From Flavobacteriaceae bacterium (lineage in GTDB: Bacteria > Bacteroidota > Bacteroidia > Flavobacteriales > Flavobacteriaceae), in NCBI GenBank assembly GCA_015488935.1, contig WFMU01000353.1, positions 1-17,858 on the forward strand: DNA of 17,858 nucleotides, read 5' to 3'. Numbering within the stretch: the first letter of the stretch is position 1; every line of letters begins with the position of its first letter. Below are positions 7,549 through 16,169 of the stretch, piece by piece. Under the pieces are notes generated by a model that did not search any database, was not told the DNA's origin, and saw only the letters and a list, made by a program, of their open reading frames with translations. A program made the translations under genes and the position numbers.

Positions 7549-8026
7549 ATACATCGTAATAATTCTAATTTTTATCGTATTTAGTTCTTGTGCTAGAAAT
7601 ACCGTTTTTAGTACATATAAAAGTATTCCAAATGCAAAATGGCATAAAGATTCTATTGTAAATTTTACATTTAATGCAACAGATACCTTATCCAAAAATG
7701 CCATTTATATTAACTTACGAAACAATAAAGATTACGATTTTAATAATATTTTTTTAATCGTTGGTGTTGATTTTCCAAACAAAACAAAAATTATAGATAC
7801 ACTAGAATATAAAATGACTGATGAAAAAGGGTATTATTTAGGCGAAGGATTTACAGATATAAAAGAAAATAAATTAGAATTTAAAATAAATACACAATTT
7901 CCAAACAAAGGAAATTATCAATTTCATGTACAACAAGCAATGCGTAAAAATGGCAAAGAAAATGGTATTGTAGCATTAAATGGAATTACAGATGTAGGTA
8001 TTCAAATAGAAAAAATAAAACAATAA
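7541..8026 (+). CDS. gldH: Gliding motility lipoprotein GldH
   Basis: 161 residues. GldH is an outer-membrane-associated lipoprotein needed for gliding in Flavobacterium johnsoniae and functionally linked to T9SS. The N terminus MHKYIVIILIFIVFSSC is a type II signal peptide with the lipidated cysteine at residue 17. The body matches GldH features: VFSTYKSIPNAKWHKDSIVNF, IYINLRNNKDYDFNNIFLIV, a GEGFTDIKENKL segment, and a C-terminal FHVQQAMRKN region. The frame is open further upstream to 7289, but that stretch is the antiphase reading of the low-complexity ricT tail; the ATG at 7541 opens the signal peptide and gives the usual family length. It overlaps ricT by 8 bases and is followed after one base by the PBP gene, so translation is probably coupled. 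Confidence 0.92.
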   Translation: MHKYIVIILIFIVFSSCARNTVFSTYKSIPNAKWHKDSIVNFTFNATDTLSKNAIYINLRNNKDYDFNNIFLIVGVDFPNKTKIIDTLEYKMTDEKGYYLGEGFTDIKENKLEFKINTQFPNKGNYQFHVQQAMRKNGKENGIVALNGITDVGIQIEKIKQ

Positions 8027-8027
8027 T

Positions 8028-10343
8028 ATGGCAACTAAAAAAACGAATAATAATAAAATCATAAAATGGCTTTGGCGATTATTTTTTGGAGGATTAGGAT
8101 TTGTATTTTTCCTATTTTTTTTAACCTCATTAGGTGTATTTGGTAAACTCCCAACATTTGAACAATTAGAAAATCCACAAAATGATTTAGCTTCTCAAGT
8201 AATCTCTGAAGATGGTAAAACCATTGGTAAATATTTTAAAGAAAATAGAACACCAATAAAATTTAAAGACTTACCAAAAAATTTAGTACAAGCATTAATA
8301 GCAACCGAAGATGCTCGTTTTTATAGCCATTCTGGAATTGATGTAAGAGGTACAACCAGAGCCGTAGTGTTTTTAGGCTCTAAAGGAGGAGCAAGTACCA
8401 TTACACAACAATTGGCAAAATTATTGTTTCATAACAAAAGAGGAAACATTATAAATAGACTTTTGCAAAAATTAAAAGAATGGATTATTGCAATACGTTT
8501 AGAAAGACAATATACCAAAGAAGAAATAATAGCAATGTACCTAAATAAAATGGGATTTTTATACAATGCTATTGGAATTAGATCGGCTGCTAGAATATAT
8601 TTTGGAAAAGAACCAAAAGACTTAAAACAAGAAGAATCTGCAGTAATTGTTGCCATGCTTAAAAATCCAAGACAATACAATCCGAAAAGAAAAAAATCTG
8701 CAAAAAAAGCTTTTTTACGTAGAAATCAAGTATTAAAGCAAATGGAAAAATATGGAAAAATAACAACCAAAGTCAAAGACTCCTTACAAAAATTACCAAC
8801 CGTCTTAAATTTTTCTCCAGAAGATACAAATGATGGAATGGCAACCTATTTTAGAGAATACCTTAGAAAATTTATGAAAAATTGGATAAAAAATCATCCA
8901 AAACAAGACGGTACTCTCTACGATTTACACAGAGGAGGACTAAAAATTTATGTATCTATAGATTCGCGAATGCAAAAATATGCAGAAGAAGCTATGAAAC
9001 AACACATGAAAAACTTACAAAACGAATTTGATAAATATCAAAAAAGTAGAAAGAAAAACAAAAAAGTACCTTTTAGTAACGATATGACCATGCGTGATAT
9101 TGATAGACTAATGAGCAGAGCTATGAAAAATTCTAACCGTTGGAAACAAATGAAAAAAGATGGTATTTCCGAAAAGAAAATAGCAGCTTCCTTTTACAAA
9201 AAAACAAAAATGAAAGTATTTTCTTGGAAAGGAGAAATCGATACTATTATGACACCTTATGATTCTATAAAATATTTTAAACAATTTTTGAGAACAGGAA
9301 TCATGTCTATAGAACCACAAACAGGACATGTAAAAGCTTGGGTTGGAGGAATAAATCACAAATACTTTAAATACGATGCTGTAAAACAACAATCCAGACA
9401 AGTAGGTTCTACCTTTAAACCATTTGTATATGCAACAGCAATTAATCAATTAAAATACTCACCTTGTAGAAAAATTGAAAATACTCCTTTTATTATGCCA
9501 AAAGGACGTTTTGGAATACCAGAAGATTGGGCTCCAGCAAATGCAGGAAAAAAATACGGTGGAGAACGTACCTTAAAAAATGCATTAGCAAACTCTATAA
9601 ACGTAATTTCTGCTCGTTTAATAGATAAAGTATCACCATCAAATGTGGTAAAATTAGCACGTAAAATGGGAATTGAAAACAAAAATCTTACCGCAAATCC
9701 ATCCATTGCCTTAGGTGCTGTAGATTTATCGCTCTACGAAATGATTGGTGCATTAAGCACCTTTGCCAATAAAGGAATGTACATAAAACCAATAATGATT
9801 TTACGTATCGAAGATAAAAACGGTACTGTACTAGAAAGCTTTACACCAAAAACAAGAGAAGTAATGAGTAAAGAATCTGCGTATGCAATTATTAACTTAA
9901 TGGAAGGTGTAACGCAAGCAGGATCGGGAGTTCGATTAAGAGGGAAAAGAAAACATCCAGTAAAAGTAGTTACAGGAAGCCCTTACGGATTTACCAATCC
10001 AATTGCAGGAAAAACAGGTACAACACAAAATCAATCTGACGGTTGGTTTATGGGAATGGTACCAAATTTAGCAACAGGAGTTTGGGTTGGTGGCGAAGAT
10101 AGATCCATACATTTTCCAGATATTACAAGAGGACAAGGAGCTTCGATGGCACTACCAATTTGGGCATTGTATTACAAAAAAATGTATGCAGATAAAACCC
10201 TACATGTGAGTAAAGATGCCTTTCCAAGACCAGCACACATGACTATTGAACTAGATTGTGATAAAGCATCGGACGAAAAACCAACGGATGGAAAAAATAA
10301 TAAAGATCCAAAAGAAGATGGTGATGACGATTTTGATGCATAA
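8028..10343 (+). CDS. Bifunctional class A penicillin-binding protein (PBP1A type)
   Basis: 771 residues. It polymerises lipid II (glycosyltransferase) and cross-links the stem peptides (transpeptidase) on the outer face of the inner membrane. Order: cytoplasmic basic start, membrane anchor at about 13-36, GT51 domain with catalytic Glu95 in ATEDARFYSHSGID, the GASTITQQLAK motif (121-131) and RLERQYTKEEIIAMYLNK (157-174), a Lys-rich linker at about 320-400, then the transpeptidase. Its three active-site motifs are intact: SxxK as Ser461-Thr-Phe-Lys464, SxN as Ser523-Ile-Asn525, and KTG at 662-664. The tail is acidic (DGDDDFDA). The length is typical of Bacteroidota PBP1A. It starts one base after gldH and is the third gene of the run, placing wall synthesis beside the motility lipoprotein. 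Confidence 0.95.
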   Translation: MATKKTNNNKIIKWLWRLFFGGLGFVFFLFFLTSLGVFGKLPTFEQLENPQNDLASQVISEDGKTIGKYFKENRTPIKFKDLPKNLVQALIATEDARFYSHSGIDVRGTTRAVVFLGSKGGASTITQQLAKLLFHNKRGNIINRLLQKLKEWIIAIRLERQYTKEEIIAMYLNKMGFLYNAIGIRSAARIYFGKEPKDLKQEESAVIVAMLKNPRQYNPKRKKSAKKAFLRRNQVLKQMEKYGKITTKVKDSLQKLPTVLNFSPEDTNDGMATYFREYLRKFMKNWIKNHPKQDGTLYDLHRGGLKIYVSIDSRMQKYAEEAMKQHMKNLQNEFDKYQKSRKKNKKVPFSNDMTMRDIDRLMSRAMKNSNRWKQMKKDGISEKKIAASFYKKTKMKVFSWKGEIDTIMTPYDSIKYFKQFLRTGIMSIEPQTGHVKAWVGGINHKYFKYDAVKQQSRQVGSTFKPFVYATAINQLKYSPCRKIENTPFIMPKGRFGIPEDWAPANAGKKYGGERTLKNALANSINVISARLIDKVSPSNVVKLARKMGIENKNLTANPSIALGAVDLSLYEMIGALSTFANKGMYIKPIMILRIEDKNGTVLESFTPKTREVMSKESAYAIINLMEGVTQAGSGVRLRGKRKHPVKVVTGSPYGFTNPIAGKTGTTQNQSDGWFMGMVPNLATGVWVGGEDRSIHFPDITRGQGASMALPIWALYYKKMYADKTLHVSKDAFPRPAHMTIELDCDKASDEKPTDGKNNKDPKEDGDDDFDA

Positions 10344-10354
10344 AAAAATAACAA

Positions 10355-12172
10355 ATGAAACCTATTTGGAAACCAACTAAAGAAATTATAACACACAGTA
10401 ATATTTATAAAATGATGCAAAAACATCAATTTGTAAATTATTTAGATTTTTGGAAATGGTCGGTTACTAACAAAGAAGATTTTTGGCAAGAAACTATTGC
10501 TAATTTAGGAATTAAACTCGATAAAAAATATCGTAAAATATACGATTTATCCAAAGGTGTAGAACAACCAAAATGGTTACCAGATGCCAAATTAAATTGT
10601 ATTGATTCCTGTTTTCAAAACACAGATGATGCAACAGCAGTTATCTTTCAAAAAGAAGGAGAAACTATCCAAAAAGTAAATCAAAAAGAACTAGAAAATT
10701 TAGTAAATCAAATAGCCAATAGTTTAAGAAAGATTGGTGTTAAAAAAGGAGATTCCATTGCTATTGACATGCCAATGACTTTAGAAGCAGTTGCTATATA
10801 TCTTGCAGGAATTAAAGCAGGAAATCCGATAGTAACCATAGCAGATAGTTTTACACCAAACGAAATAGCAGTGCGTATTAAAATTGCAAATCCTAAAATA
10901 GTATTTACACAAGATGTACAACTAAGAGCAGGAAAAAAATTACCATTATACGATAAAGTAGTAGCTGCTAAAGCAAGTAAAATTGTAATTATTCCTGTAT
11001 TAAAAGAAAAACAAAAAACAAGAGAACAAGATATTTACTGGAAAGATTTTTTGGTAGAAAATACCACTTTTAAAACCGTAATACAAAATCCAGAAGATAT
11101 TATTACCATTTTATTTTCTTCTGGAACTACAGGAGAGCCAAAAGCAATTCCGTGGACACATACCACGCCAATAAAAGGCGCATCAGACGGTTATTACCAT
11201 CACGATATTCATAAAAATGATGTTGTCTGTTGGCCAACAAATTTAGGTTGGATGATGGGTCCATGGCTCGTATTTGCAGCATTGATAAACAAAGCAACTA
11301 TTGCCTTGTATTACGGTGCACCTATAGGAAAAGAATTTGGCGAATTTGTTAGAGATGCTAAAGTTACCATGCTTGGTTTAGTGCCAAGTATTGTAAAACA
11401 CTGGAAAAATTCAAAATGCATGGAAGGTTTAGATTGGAATACCATTAAGTGTTTTAGTTCTACAGGAGAAGTTTCTAATGCCAATGAATACACCTATTTA
11501 TCGCAATTAGCAAACAATAAACCTATCATAGAATATTGTGGCGGAACAGAAATAGGTGGCGGTTATGTAACAAGTACTATGGTACAACCAAATATAGCAA
11601 GTGTATTTTCTACACAAGCATTAGGTACAGAATTTGTGCTGTTAGATGAAGAAAATAAACCAAGTAAAAGTGGCGAACTCTTTTTAATTCCTCCAATTAT
11701 GGGATTGTCTAATACTTTGTTAAACAGAGATCATCACAAAGTTTATTTTGAAGGTACACCAAGGTATAAAGGACAAATTTTAAGACGACATGGCGACCGC
11801 TTAGAAACCCTAGAAAATAATTATTACAAAGCACAAGGTAGAACCGATGATGCTATGAACCTTGGCGGAATTAAGGTCAGTTCCATTCAAATTGAAGCCG
11901 TTATAAACCAATTAGAATTTATAAAAGAAGCAGCAGCAGTTGCAGTATCTCCAAAAGGTGGAGGACCAAGTATTTTAGTTATTTATTATGTTTCTAAAAC
12001 AAAAGAACTTACTGATGAAGAACGATTAAAAAAGTGTAAAAATATAATAAGACAGCAATTAAATCCGTTATTTAAAGTAAGTGATTTAGTTAAAATAGAC
12101 GTGTTACCAAGAACAGCATCAGGTAAAGTAATGCGTAAAAATTTAAGAGCAACTTACGAAAATAATATGTGA
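10355..12172 (+). CDS. AMP-forming acyl-CoA synthetase, AAE17/AAE18-like
   Basis: 605-residue ANL-superfamily enzyme expected to adenylate a carboxylic acid and transfer it to CoA in the cytoplasm; the substrate is unknown. The ATP loop is FSSGTTGEPKAIPWTH (254-269). GGTE (396-399) is the Thr-Glu motif, GRTDDAMNLGG (495-505) the hinge region, and Lys591 in TASGKVMRK the catalytic lysine. An acetyl-CoA-synthetase-like N terminus (LDFWKWSV, EDFWQE at 30-46) is present. Several blocks (AIDMPMTLEAVAIYLAGI, CWPTNLGWMMGPWL, CMEGLDWNTIKCFSSTGE) closely resemble, from memory, the plant peroxisomal enzymes AAE17 and AAE18, which have a longer N terminus. It is less like acetoacetyl-CoA synthetase. It lies 11 bases after the PBP gene and 48 before xth. 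The family is certain and the subfamily likely. Confidence 0.85.
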   Translation: MKPIWKPTKEIITHSNIYKMMQKHQFVNYLDFWKWSVTNKEDFWQETIANLGIKLDKKYRKIYDLSKGVEQPKWLPDAKLNCIDSCFQNTDDATAVIFQKEGETIQKVNQKELENLVNQIANSLRKIGVKKGDSIAIDMPMTLEAVAIYLAGIKAGNPIVTIADSFTPNEIAVRIKIANPKIVFTQDVQLRAGKKLPLYDKVVAAKASKIVIIPVLKEKQKTREQDIYWKDFLVENTTFKTVIQNPEDIITILFSSGTTGEPKAIPWTHTTPIKGASDGYYHHDIHKNDVVCWPTNLGWMMGPWLVFAALINKATIALYYGAPIGKEFGEFVRDAKVTMLGLVPSIVKHWKNSKCMEGLDWNTIKCFSSTGEVSNANEYTYLSQLANNKPIIEYCGGTEIGGGYVTSTMVQPNIASVFSTQALGTEFVLLDEENKPSKSGELFLIPPIMGLSNTLLNRDHHKVYFEGTPRYKGQILRRHGDRLETLENNYYKAQGRTDDAMNLGGIKVSSIQIEAVINQLEFIKEAAAVAVSPKGGGPSILVIYYVSKTKELTDEERLKKCKNIIRQQLNPLFKVSDLVKIDVLPRTASGKVMRKNLRATYENNM

Positions 12173-12220
12173 TAAAAAATTATAAGTTTTCTTTCACTAA
12201 TAAAATAGAAGATAAAATAA

Positions 12221-12982
12221 ATGAAAATAATATCCTATAATGTAAATGGTATTCGTGCAGCAATTAAAAAAGGTTTTATAGATTGGTTAAAAGCAGCAAA
12301 TCCAGATGTTATTTGTTTACAAGAAATAAAAGCAAATAAAGAACAACTCGATTTAAGTTTGTTTGAAGATGCAGGATATAAATACCAATATTGGCATTCT
12401 GCACAAAAAAAAGGATATAGTGGCGTTGCTATTTTATCTAAAACAAAACCAAATAATGTAACTTGGGAAACAGGAATTGCCTTGGCAGATAATGAAGGAC
12501 GTGTTTTACGTGCAGATTTTGATACTGTTTCTATAATAAGTTTGTATTTACCATCTGGAACTAACGACTTACGATTAGCAACTAAATTCCAGTTTATGGA
12601 TGATTTTCAAACATATATTACCGAACTAAAAAAAGAAATTCCAAATTTAGTTATTTGTGGCGATTATAATATTTGTCACGAAGAAATAGATATTCACAAT
12701 CCAAAAGGATTAAAAAATACCTCGGGATTTTTACCAGAAGAACGCCTTTGGATAGACTCCTTTATTAACAATGGATTTATAGATAGCTTTCGTTTTTTTA
12801 ACAAAGAACCACATCAATATAGTTGGTGGAGTTACAGAGCAAATGCAAGAAATAACAACAAAGGTTGGCGTTTAGATTATTGTTTAATCACGGAGCCTTT
12901 AAAAGACAGATTACAAAGAGCCTATATTTTACAAGAAGCAAGACATTCAGACCATTGTCCTGTAGCAGTAGAAATTAAATAA
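12221..12982 (+). CDS. xth: Exodeoxyribonuclease III (AP endonuclease, Xth family)
   Basis: 253 residues. It cleaves abasic sites and removes 3' blocking groups or nucleotides from duplex DNA in base-excision repair. All catalytic residues of the EEP fold are in place: Asn7 (YNVNGIRA), Glu35 (LQEIKA), Tyr109, Asp148 and Asn150 (CGDYNICH), Asp219 (WRLDYCL), and Asp244-His245 (HSDHCPV). The WWSYRANARNNNKGWR block preceding Asp219 is typical of ExoIII. The length is normal and no extra domains are seen. It is the fifth gene of the run, 48 bases after the synthetase and 23 before the OmpA-like gene. The gap upstream holds only an imperfect promoter box (TAAGTTTT, 12183-12190), so it probably shares the operon transcript. 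Confidence 0.95.
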   Translation: MKIISYNVNGIRAAIKKGFIDWLKAANPDVICLQEIKANKEQLDLSLFEDAGYKYQYWHSAQKKGYSGVAILSKTKPNNVTWETGIALADNEGRVLRADFDTVSIISLYLPSGTNDLRLATKFQFMDDFQTYITELKKEIPNLVICGDYNICHEEIDIHNPKGLKNTSGFLPEERLWIDSFINNGFIDSFRFFNKEPHQYSWWSYRANARNNNKGWRLDYCLITEPLKDRLQRAYILQEARHSDHCPVAVEIK

Positions 12983-13005
12983 AACTAGTATTAAATAAAA
13001 ACACC

Positions 13006-13956
13006 ATGAAAAAAATAATCTTAATCTTTATTGTAATTACAAGTATTTCTTCTTGTGTTTCAAAAAAACTATACGAAGAATTAGAAGACAAATACACCAA
13101 TTTAAAAAATAGAAATCAAGATTTAGTTGGCGAAAATGACGATTTATTTTCTACAACAAAAGATTTAGAAAATGCCAATAAAAAACTAAAGGCAAGTATC
13201 GATAGTTTGGCAACTGCCAAAGCAAATTTATTAGATGATGTGGTAGCTTTAGAAAGTAAAAAGAAAAAATTAGAAGCATCTTACCAAGAATTATCGCAGA
13301 GTAGTGCCTCACAATTAGATGCAAAAGCAAAAAAAATATTGGCACTATCGCAACAACTAAACGAAAAAGAAACAGCACTAATTGCAGAAAATACACGTTT
13401 GGAAAATTTACAGCAAAAATTAGCAGCACGTTCTGAACGTATTCAGCAACTAGAAAGCCTAATAGCTGCAAAAGAAGCAAAAATGCAAACCTTAAAAAAT
13501 GCCGTTTCTAGCGCATTGCAAAATTTTGAAGGAAAAGGACTAACCGTACATCGCAAAAATGGAAAAGTATATGTTTCTATGGAAAATAAATTATTGTTTG
13601 GTTCTGGTAGTTGGGCTGTTGGAAGTCAAGGAAAAAATGCCGTTATACAACTTGCAAAAGTATTAAAACAAAATAAAGATATTGAAGTGCTTATTGAAGG
13701 ACATACAGATAATGTGCCATACAAAGGCAACGGCTCTATTGCAGATAATTGGGATTTATCTACCAAACGTGCAACAGCAATTGTACGTATTTTAGTAAAT
13801 AATAAGGTTAATGCTAAACGTATTACTGCTGCTGGTAGAGGAAAATATTTTCCTATTGACACCAATACAACGCCTAATGGAAAAGCTAAAAATCGTAGAA
13901 TTGAAGTTATTTTAACACCAAATTTAGATGCTATAAATAATTTGTTAGAAGAATAA
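13006..13956 (+). CDS. OmpA-family peptidoglycan-binding lipoprotein with long coiled coil
   Basis: 316 residues. The N terminus MKKIILIFIVITSISSC is a lipoprotein signal with Cys17 at the lipobox. Residues about 20-165 are rich in Leu, Glu, Lys and Ala in heptad-like spacing (KLYEELEDKYTNLKNRNQDL, ERIQQLESLIAAKEAKMQTL), a long coiled coil. The C-terminal OmpA/MotB domain (about 175-305) contains IEGHTDNVPYKG, Asp250 and Arg255 in DLSTKRAT, and KNRRIEVIL, the residues that bind diaminopimelate in this fold. The expected job is to link the outer membrane to peptidoglycan from the periplasmic side. It is the last gene of the ricT run, before a terminator. The family is clear; it is not the abundant porin-type OmpA, since it lacks a beta barrel. 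Confidence 0.92.
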   Translation: MKKIILIFIVITSISSCVSKKLYEELEDKYTNLKNRNQDLVGENDDLFSTTKDLENANKKLKASIDSLATAKANLLDDVVALESKKKKLEASYQELSQSSASQLDAKAKKILALSQQLNEKETALIAENTRLENLQQKLAARSERIQQLESLIAAKEAKMQTLKNAVSSALQNFEGKGLTVHRKNGKVYVSMENKLLFGSGSWAVGSQGKNAVIQLAKVLKQNKDIEVLIEGHTDNVPYKGNGSIADNWDLSTKRATAIVRILVNNKVNAKRITAAGRGKYFPIDTNTTPNGKAKNRRIEVILTPNLDAINNLLEE

Positions 13957-13965
13957 TAGTAAAAC

Positions 13966-14009
13966 AAAAACCAATTTTGGCAATGATGCCAAAAATAGTT
14001 GGTATTTTT
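13966..14009. terminator. Bidirectional hairpin terminator
   Basis: Inner 8-bp stem TTTTGGCA/TGCCAAAA (13975-13982 with 13987-13994, loop ATGA), then a 4-base bulge, then an outer 5-bp stem ACCAA/TTGGT (13970-13974 with 13999-14003). A-runs lie to the left and T-runs to the right, giving a U-tract in either direction. It sits between the convergent OmpA-like (+) and methyltransferase (-) genes. Confidence 0.75.
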
Positions 14010-14645
14010 TTATGTTGAATGTACATTCGCTATTAAAATAGTATGTGTCTCAAAATCAATATTATTTATTGGATAATTAACCTCTATTTGTTCAACTATT
14101 CTAAAATTATTCTTTAAAAGATTGCTTTTTATATCCTTTAAATTGTGATAATTAAAATACATTTTATCACCATTACTGCCAGTTTTATATCCAGAATCAT
14201 TTGGGTTTCCAGCAACAAAACTCAAATATAAAATACCATTTTCTGATAGCAATTTACAACAATCTTTTATAAAATTACAACATTCTAATTTAGATAAATA
14301 CGGAATATAAAAACCACAAACAATAGCATTGTACCTTACTTGTATGTTACCAATTTCTCTACCATCCATTATTTTAAAATTGGCTGTCGGATTATTTTTT
14401 TTGGCAAGAGCAATCATATTTGGAGCTATATCTAAACCAAGAATTTTAAGATTTGGTTTTTTTGCCAACAAATATTTAGTAATGTTTCCAGGACCACAAC
14501 CAATTTCTAAAACTTTGGCATTCGCCTTAAGCAATTTACAAAAAGCATCGTAAGATGGATTGTATAAATTCAACTCCATAAATTTATCTTCGTATAACGA
14601 TGCTACCTTGTTCCAAGTTTTAAAAGTTACCTTGTATTTATCCAT
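14010..14645 (-). CDS. Class I SAM-dependent methyltransferase
   Basis: 211 residues from the ATG at 14645. Motif I is VLEIGCGPGNIT (45-56), the SAM-binding Gly loop. The acidic motif II is Asp72 in ILGLDIAPNMI, and KIMDGREI at 91-98 fits motif III. LLSENGILYLSFVAG (132-146) is the usual strand before motif IV. It belongs to the broad Methyltransf_11/25 type; nothing in it identifies the substrate. The frame is open to an ATG at 14705, but residues from there would form a short Phe-rich hydrophobic stretch unrelated to the family, so the start opening MDKYKVTFKTWNKVA is preferred. It is a single gene, divergent from pepP and ending at a shared terminator. Confidence 0.85.
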   Translation of the reverse strand: MDKYKVTFKTWNKVASLYEDKFMELNLYNPSYDAFCKLLKANAKVLEIGCGPGNITKYLLAKKPNLKILGLDIAPNMIALAKKNNPTANFKIMDGREIGNIQVRYNAIVCGFYIPYLSKLECCNFIKDCCKLLSENGILYLSFVAGNPNDSGYKTGSNGDKMYFNYHNLKDIKSNLLKNNFRIVEQIEVNYPINNIDFETHTILIANVHST

Positions 14646-14662
14646 TTTCACTTTGTTTGTAA

Positions 14663-14689
14663 CGAAAATAAAGAATTTAATAAAGCCAA
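14663..14689 (-). promoter_or_regulatory. Candidate promoter for the methyltransferase gene
   Basis: On the minus strand TATTTTCG (14670-14663) is one mismatch from TAnnTTTG, with TTG (14689-14687) 16 bases upstream as the -33 element. The transcript would begin close to the ATG at 14645, which supports that start over the one at 14705. Motif evidence only. Confidence 0.35.
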
Positions 14690-14743
14690 TAAAAGAAAAC
14701 AACATTTTTTTGTGTTTTATGATTTAATATTAAAGCAATTCCA

Positions 14744-14751
14744 TAACTTTG
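14744..14751 (+). promoter_or_regulatory. Candidate -7 promoter box for pepP
   Basis: TAACTTTG is an exact TAnnTTTG match, 53 bases before the pepP ATG. A near -33 element (TTT at 14723-14725, consensus TTG) lies 18 bases upstream. It fits a transcript starting near 14758 with a leader of about 47 bases. No operator or riboswitch-like structure is apparent in the 159-base divergent region. Confidence 0.5.
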
Positions 14752-14804
14752 TTATTTATATAAAAAATGGAAATTTTTCCAATTAATTTTAATACCTCCA
14801 TCTG

Positions 14805-16094
14805 ATGAAATATTTACCAATCGACAAGAATTTATTTGTAAAAAACAGAAAGAAATTTACTGCTAAAATGAAACCAAATTCGTTGGCAATATTTAATTCT
14901 AATGATATTTATCCTATAAGTGCCGATAGTACTTTGCCTTTTGCACAACATAGAGATATTTTTTATTTATCTGGTGTAAATCAAGAGGAAAGCATTTTGG
15001 TTATTTTTCCAGATGCTCCAAAGGAGATACATCGAGAAATGTTATTTTTAAAAGAAACAAACGAACATATTGCTATTTGGGAAGGAGAAAAATTAACAAA
15101 AGAAACCGCTTTTAATACTTCGGGAATAAAGTCTGTTTTTTGGTTACAAGATTTTGATAAAGTACTTGCCGAAATAATGACGCAAACCGAAAACGTTTAT
15201 CTGAATACCAACGAGCACTATAGAGCAAATGTAGAAACCGAAACTAGAGAAGCACGTTTTATTAAAGTATTAAAAAATAATTATCCTGCACATACCTATT
15301 TACGAAGTCAGCCAATATTACAACGTTTACGTTCGGTAAAAGAGCCCGAAGAAATTGCATTAATCCAACAAGCTTGTAATATTACCGAAAAAGGCTTCAA
15401 ACGCATTTTATCTTTTGTAAAACCAAATGTAACAGAATATGAAATTGAAGCAGAATACATTCACGAGTTTACACGAAATAGAGCAGATGGATTTGCATAT
15501 ACTCCAATTGTAGCAAGTGGTTATAGTGCTTGTGTATTACATTATATTGAAAATAATAAAATCTGTAATGCAGGAGAAATTATTTTAATGGATGTTGGTG
15601 CTAGTTATGCCAATTATGCAAGTGATATGACGCGATGTGTACCTGTTTCTGGAAAGTTTACAGATAGGCAAAAAGCCGTTTATAATGCCGTTTTACGTGT
15701 AAAAGACGCTGCTGCTAAAATGTTAATTCCTGGTACTATTTGGGCAGATTATCATGTAGAAGTAGGAAAATTAATGACCAAAGAATTGCTTGGTTTAGGG
15801 TTAATTACCGAAGAAGATATAAAAAATGAAAATCCAGATTGGCCTGCTTATAAAAAGTATTTTATGCATGGAACATCGCACCACATGGGTTTAGATACGC
15901 ATGATTATGGAATTTTAACAGAGCCTATGCAAGCAGGAATGGTATTTACTGTAGAACCTGGTATTTATATTCCTGAAGAAAATTTAGGCATTCGTATTGA
16001 AGATGATTATGTAATTCAAGAAACAGGTGAGCCTTTTAATTTAATGGCTAATATTCCTATTACAATAGAGGAAATTGAGGCTTTAATGGCATAG
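14805..16094 (+). CDS. pepP: Xaa-Pro aminopeptidase (aminopeptidase P, M24B)
   Basis: 429 residues. It removes the N-terminal residue from peptides with proline in the second position, using two metal ions, in the cytoplasm. The N-terminal domain (about 10-165) has the AMP_N features FAQHRDIFYLSGV and LFLKE. The pita-bread catalytic domain carries all five metal ligands: Asp263 (LMDVGASY), Asp274 (ASDMTR), His359 (MHGTSHHMGLDTHDYG), Glu384 (TVEPGIYI) and Glu399 (GIRIEDD). No signal peptide; the length is standard for bacterial PepP. It is transcribed alone from a good promoter box and ends before a convergent terminator. Confidence 0.95.
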   Translation: MKYLPIDKNLFVKNRKKFTAKMKPNSLAIFNSNDIYPISADSTLPFAQHRDIFYLSGVNQEESILVIFPDAPKEIHREMLFLKETNEHIAIWEGEKLTKETAFNTSGIKSVFWLQDFDKVLAEIMTQTENVYLNTNEHYRANVETETREARFIKVLKNNYPAHTYLRSQPILQRLRSVKEPEEIALIQQACNITEKGFKRILSFVKPNVTEYEIEAEYIHEFTRNRADGFAYTPIVASGYSACVLHYIENNKICNAGEIILMDVGASYANYASDMTRCVPVSGKFTDRQKAVYNAVLRVKDAAAKMLIPGTIWADYHVEVGKLMTKELLGLGLITEEDIKNENPDWPAYKKYFMHGTSHHMGLDTHDYGILTEPMQAGMVFTVEPGIYIPEENLGIRIEDDYVIQETGEPFNLMANIPITIEEIEALMA

Positions 16095-16169
16095 TTTATC
16101 TCCCTCGCAAAGCACAGAGATGTTCGTGAATTAATTTTGAGATTTTCAATTAAGAGTATTGAGTACAAT

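Noticed and set aside
7068-7704. Several minus-strand open frames rich in Phe, Cys, Leu and Val over the ricT tail
   Set aside because: They are antisense readings of A-rich repeats; the hydrophobic composition is an artefact and overlaps two solid genes.
14646-14705. Twenty-residue N-terminal extension of the methyltransferase
   Set aside because: It would add a Phe-rich hydrophobic stretch not found in this family and overlaps the candidate promoter; the ATG at 14645 fits the family start.
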